From positions 1-18,748 of the forward strand of contig NYXM01000040.1 of the NCBI GenBank assembly GCA_002685655.1: DNA of 18,748 nt. Direction: 5' to 3'. The notes below the pieces were generated by a model that did not search any database, was not told the DNA's origin, and saw only the letters and a list, made by a program, of their open reading frames with translations. The translations under genes and the position numbers were made by a program. Below, piece by piece: positions 16,058 to 18,748 of the stretch. This DNA is from Planctomycetaceae bacterium (GTDB lineage Bacteria; Planctomycetota; Planctomycetia; Pirellulales; Pirellulaceae). Each line of letters begins with the position of its first letter. Position 1 is the stretch's first letter.

Positions 16058-16276
16058 AACGGAAGTACGGCAATCATTGAATCGCTACTCGCAGCCGAAG
16101 CGGATCCAATTTCCACGCCGCGCGGCGACGAAACGCCACTGCTGGCAACGGTCGGCGTTGGTGTACTGGGCAACGGCGACGAAGCGGCCGGAACTGAAGA
16201 CGAGACGATTGAGGCCGTCAAGCTACTGTTGAAACTTGGTGCCGATATCAACGCGATTGACGATCACGGCAAATGA
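16058..16276 (+). pseudogene. Ankyrin-repeat gene fragment
   Basis: One plus-strand frame encodes GSTAIIESLLAAEADP (starting at 16061), then GDETPLLATVGVGVLGNGDE and EAVKLLLKLGADINAIDDHGK. The pattern of a short helix pair, a leucine-rich helix and G-AD-N-D is the ankyrin consensus, covering about two repeats. The frame stops at TGA 16274-16276, straight after DHGK, exactly where an ankyrin repeat would normally continue with T-x-LH. Upstream, the frame loses ankyrin character and has no convincing start. It is best read as a remnant of a larger ankyrin protein, cut on both sides. Its right end overlaps the 3' end of the sulfatase gene on the other strand by 54 bases. Confidence 0.65.
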
Positions 16277-17707
16277 CTTGGCTTCCCTGTCTCCGGATTC
16301 TTCGATCCAATGTTCGAGATACCTCTGATGCTCGATCAACATGTTTTCGTATTCGGGTTTCGAGGCCAGATTCTTCATTTCACCAGGATCGTTCTTCATG
16401 TCCACCAGGGATTCACGGACTTCTCCGTCGTTGTATACGCAGTACTTAAAGCGTTTGCTGCGGATCATGCGCCCCGTGTGATTCTCGGTAGCCACGTACG
16501 GACGCCAGGCGTCAACCCGTTTACCTTCGGCGATTGACCGCAAACTCCTGCCTAATAACGTTTCTGGCACGGCAACTCCGGCGTAGTCGCACAACGTCGG
16601 GAGGATATCGAGACCGCTGGAGATCAGGTGTTTGTCATCCACTTTGCCTGGGACGATGGTACCTGTGTATTTCATCAGCAACGGAACACGAACTGACTGT
16701 TCGTAAAAGCGGCCTTTTGATGCCAACCGGTGGCAGGCGTCCATGTCGCCGTGATCGCTGGTGAAAATGATCAGTGTCTCTTCCTCCATTCCATTTCGCT
16801 TCAGGGCATCGAGGATCTGTCCTATATGCCTGTCAACTTGTTCGGTCAGACGGCAGTAGATCCAGCGATAGATTCGCCATTCCCGTTCGTCGTAATCTTT
16901 GCGCATCGTCATGGCGGGCGTTACCGCATGAGGCCTGGAATAGATTGTGATGGCATCGGCCTCGGGCGACGGAATCCTGAAGTTATCGGGCAGTGGCGGC
17001 AGCTTGTCCAACGACATCGCCGATGCCTGCCGATAGAGATGCTCAACGCTCGAACTATTATTGGGCGAATTACCTTTGTAGGCGCGATATGCAAAACATA
17101 TGTCGTGAGGATTAATAAATGACGCCACGGCAAAGAACGGCCTATCTCGCTCTCTCTCGATAAACGCGATGCAGGCCCTCGGCAACGCGTCGCGCTGATC
17201 TCGGAAGTACTCGTCGTAGCCAGCGTCAGACGGGTTCAATTCGGGACACATGTGGACCTTCCCGCCGTAGAAGGTGTCGTTGCCCGCGCTCTTGATCAGC
17301 TTGCCTAGCGAGTTGGCATCTACGTCGCGTGGGACGTTTGCCTTCATTCCGTTGTTGAACACACCCAACCTTCCCGCCATCACGCCGGTGGCCATGCTGA
17401 TCCGGCTGGGCACACAGACAGGGTTCGTTACATAGGTATTCGCGAAGCGGACGCCGGCTCGGGCCAAGCTGTCCATCGCCGGAGTCTTCAGGTACGGATT
17501 GTCCGTGCAACTCATCATGTCGGCATGTTGCTGATCCGTCATAATGAACAAGATGTTGGGCGGCCTGTTCGCGGTGGGCGCGTTAAAACTGGATTCTTGG
17601 GCCGATTGGGCAAGCGTCTCCGCCTGCGGTGCCACGCTCGAAACAGCTGAACATATCAGGCTTACGACGCAAGCAGCCCATGAGGACCGACAACAAGGAA
17701 ACGACAC
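16223..17707 (-). CDS. Exported formylglycine-dependent sulfatase (S1 type)
   Basis: The 494-residue protein has an N-terminal hydrophobic leader (about 1-28), so it is probably periplasmic or outer-membrane exposed. The metal-site opening NILFIMTDQQHADM is at 51-64. The formylglycine signature CVPSR is at 98-102 with C98 to be modified, GGKVHM is at 148-153, and FTSDHGDMD (315-323) supplies D318 and H319. SKGRFYEQSVRVPL follows. It removes sulfate esters from sugars or other compounds, and the substrate is not predictable here. Translation starts at GTG (17705-17707), supported by AGGAG (17714-17718) six bases upstream. The last 16-17 residues, after SGDREAK, are encoded antisense to the ankyrin remnant and do not look like an ordinary sulfatase tail. 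No sulfatase-maturing enzyme lies in the window. Confidence 0.9.
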   Translation of the reverse strand: MSFPCCRSSWAACVVSLICSAVSSVAPQAETLAQSAQESSFNAPTANRPPNILFIMTDQQHADMMSCTDNPYLKTPAMDSLARAGVRFANTYVTNPVCVPSRISMATGVMAGRLGVFNNGMKANVPRDVDANSLGKLIKSAGNDTFYGGKVHMCPELNPSDAGYDEYFRDQRDALPRACIAFIERERDRPFFAVASFINPHDICFAYRAYKGNSPNNSSSVEHLYRQASAMSLDKLPPLPDNFRIPSPEADAITIYSRPHAVTPAMTMRKDYDEREWRIYRWIYCRLTEQVDRHIGQILDALKRNGMEEETLIIFTSDHGDMDACHRLASKGRFYEQSVRVPLLMKYTGTIVPGKVDDKHLISSGLDILPTLCDYAGVAVPETLLGRSLRSIAEGKRVDAWRPYVATENHTGRMIRSKRFKYCVYNDGEVRESLVDMKNDPGEMKNLASKPEYENMLIEHQRYLEHWIEESGDREAKSFAVIVNRVDIGTKFQQ

Positions 17708-17713
17708 GAACTG

Positions 17714-17718
17714 CTCCT
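17714..17718 (-). promoter_or_regulatory. Ribosome binding site for GTG start
   Basis: On the minus strand this reads AGGAG, six bases before the GTG at 17705-17707. It supports that non-ATG start for the sulfatase and the inclusion of the hydrophobic leader. Confidence 0.6.
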
Positions 17719-17953
17719 AATGTCAAAATGGTTGAAGAAATGCCAATACCATCTTATTCAACTTCTCCACCGGAAACTCCCCCCCATTGGCCGCTGTCAC
17801 GGCACACTCTCGGCGACTGGTCAGGTACGGAGATCGCCAGACGAGCGGGCACCTCAGTTTGACGATTATCCGGGTTGTCGCGATTTTGATGACCGGCACG
17901 GGCCATAATCGTCACACTTGATCAGTTCTTAATAATCCCGTTTTCCGTCACAT

Positions 17954-17989
17954 CCGATTCAATCAATAAGACCGCAAGAATTGAATTGG
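17954..17989. promoter_or_regulatory. Dyad upstream of the porin gene
   Basis: CCGATTCAAT (17954-17963) and ATTGAATTGG (17980-17989) form ten-base arms with one mismatch around a 16-base centre, ending 37 bases before the porin ATG. The placement suits a regulator site, but the arms are AT-rich and no regulator family is recognised. Confidence 0.3.
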
Positions 17990-18026
17990 CGGTGTCTCAT
18001 TCTACGACTCTGCAAGGGCTCACGGT

Positions 18027-18748
18027 ATGTCTCTACGCGTCGCGTTGCCTTCGTCAGCCATGCTGCTTGTTTGGGCGCTCTCCACGCTAGCATGCATAAC
18101 GGCTACGCACGCACAGAGCTTCTCATCAGCTCCCTACGAGCCGCATCTCTTTGAACGTCTGGAAGCAGCTGAACGCCGCATTCAGCAATTGGAAGCGGCA
18201 CCTCAGGCACGCATGTTCCCGGCGCACGCTCGGGAAAGCACATTGGATTCGTTTCACCACCGTCTGTCCGAGTTGGAGCGCGTGTGGGAGCAAGACGCAC
18301 AAGCGGAGGCCAAGAAACAGGTCGGCTCGGCCGGTAAGCCTTCGCTGAAGATCAACGGACGTATTCATCTTGACTACTGGAACTTCACCAACGATAGCCC
18401 CGGTATTGGATTCTTTGAACACCCCGATGCCGGGGACAACTTTGGGACCGATCCGGAAGACCGCATCTTTTTTCGCCGTGTTCGGCTCAAGTTTGAAGGC
18501 GATCTGTTCGAGACGATGCTGTACCGCATGCAGTTCGACTTGAACACGACGGACAGCGGCGAGATGAAGGACATGTACATTGGTTTCAAGGAGTTGCCGA
18601 TCCTGGGCACCTTGCTGATTGGAAACCAGAAGCGTCCTATCGGAATGGACCACCTCAATAGCAGCCGGTTCAACGTCTTTATTGAACGCCCACTGGTCGT
18701 CGAAGCCTTCAACGAAGACGCCCGTCGGCTGGGCATCGCTGCGTATAA
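18027..18748 (+). CDS. OprO/OprP-like porin with coiled-coil N-terminus (partial, 3' end beyond window)
   Basis: The 240 visible codons run off the right edge without a stop. Residues 1-30 are a signal peptide (LLVWALSTLACITATHAQS). Next comes a heptad-like segment, FERLEAAERRIQQLEAA, and a second, HRLSELERVWEQDAQAEAKK, consistent with an outer-membrane porin bearing a periplasmic coiled coil. Barrel strands begin at LKINGRIHLDYWNF, then FFRRVRLKFEGDLFE, YRMQFDLNTTDSGEMKDMYIGF, and GTLLIGNQKRPIGMDHLNSS with FIERPLVVEAF. This is the usual order in phosphate-selective porin O/P family members, common in planctomycetes. The name does not establish phosphate as the solute. The start at 18027 gives the complete signal peptide, with only a weak AGGG about nine bases upstream. 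It is divergent from the sulfatase. Confidence 0.85.
   Translation, partial: MSLRVALPSSAMLLVWALSTLACITATHAQSFSSAPYEPHLFERLEAAERRIQQLEAAPQARMFPAHARESTLDSFHHRLSELERVWEQDAQAEAKKQVGSAGKPSLKINGRIHLDYWNFTNDSPGIGFFEHPDAGDNFGTDPEDRIFFRRVRLKFEGDLFETMLYRMQFDLNTTDSGEMKDMYIGFKELPILGTLLIGNQKRPIGMDHLNSSRFNVFIERPLVVEAFNEDARRLGIAAY

Larger units (their letters stand above)
17708..18026. other. Divergent spacer between sulfatase and porin
   Basis: This 319-base gap separates divergent genes and should hold promoters for both. No strong promoter pair was identified. TTGACG (17859-17864) with a weak GATTTT 17 bases on is the best plus-strand candidate and is not convincing. An inverted repeat at 17954-17989 is listed separately. 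No coding frame here looks real. Confidence 0.45.

Noticed and set aside
18126..18653. 175-codon minus-strand open frame
   Set aside because: It is antisense to the porin gene, which has a signal peptide, coiled coil and barrel strands.

Overview
The window looks like a piece of a Planctomycetota chromosome, most likely from the Pirellulales (Rhodopirellula/Pirellula-type). This is inferred from gene content. There are two Tat-exported Gfo/Idh/MocA oxidoreductases with RRxFL leaders, a periplasmic formylglycine sulfatase, FG-GAP/ASPIC-UnbV and multihaem cytochrome partners, a coiled-coil OprP-type porin, and interspersed short repeats between genes. No RNA gene, transposase, CRISPR array or phage gene was seen. 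No rRNA or marker gene is present, so the taxonomy is not proven.

Layout. (1) 142-8516, minus strand: a five-gene, closely spaced set, read as Gfo/Idh (8516-7134), DUF4962/heparinase II-III-like protein (7001-4608), second Gfo/Idh (4542-3184), right-handed beta-helix protein (3104-1242), and a uroporphyrinogen-decarboxylase (UroD) superfamily protein with an MtaA-type zinc site (1197-142). (2) 8517-8850: a divergent intergenic region of 334 bp rich in dyads, including a possible three-way junction. (3) 8851-11407, plus strand: two more UroD-superfamily proteins in tandem. One keeps the HxC...C zinc site and one has lost it. (4) 11463-15645, minus strand, convergent with (3): a membrane b-type/multihaem c-type cytochrome whose 3' end overlaps the start of an FG-GAP/ASPIC-UnbV protein. 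(5) 15691-16276: a repeat-rich spacer ending in a broken ankyrin-repeat fragment. (6) 16223-17707, minus strand: a sulfatase whose last 16-17 codons lie antisense to that fragment. (7) 17708-18026: spacer. (8) 18027 to the edge, plus strand: an OprO/OprP-like porin, cut by the window end.

How the genes may work together. Blocks 1 and 3 surround one regulatory region and combine two likely polysaccharide-active exported proteins, two exported sugar-type oxidoreductases and three UroD-superfamily proteins. That family includes cobamide-dependent methyltransferases. The combination suggests breakdown of a polysaccharide whose sugars carry methyl ethers or another group needing unusual chemistry. 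No corrinoid-binding protein, corrinoid activase or sugar transporter is visible here, so this is a hypothesis. The cytochrome/FG-GAP pair, the sulfatase and the porin appear to be separate units serving envelope electron transfer, desulfation and outer-membrane uptake.
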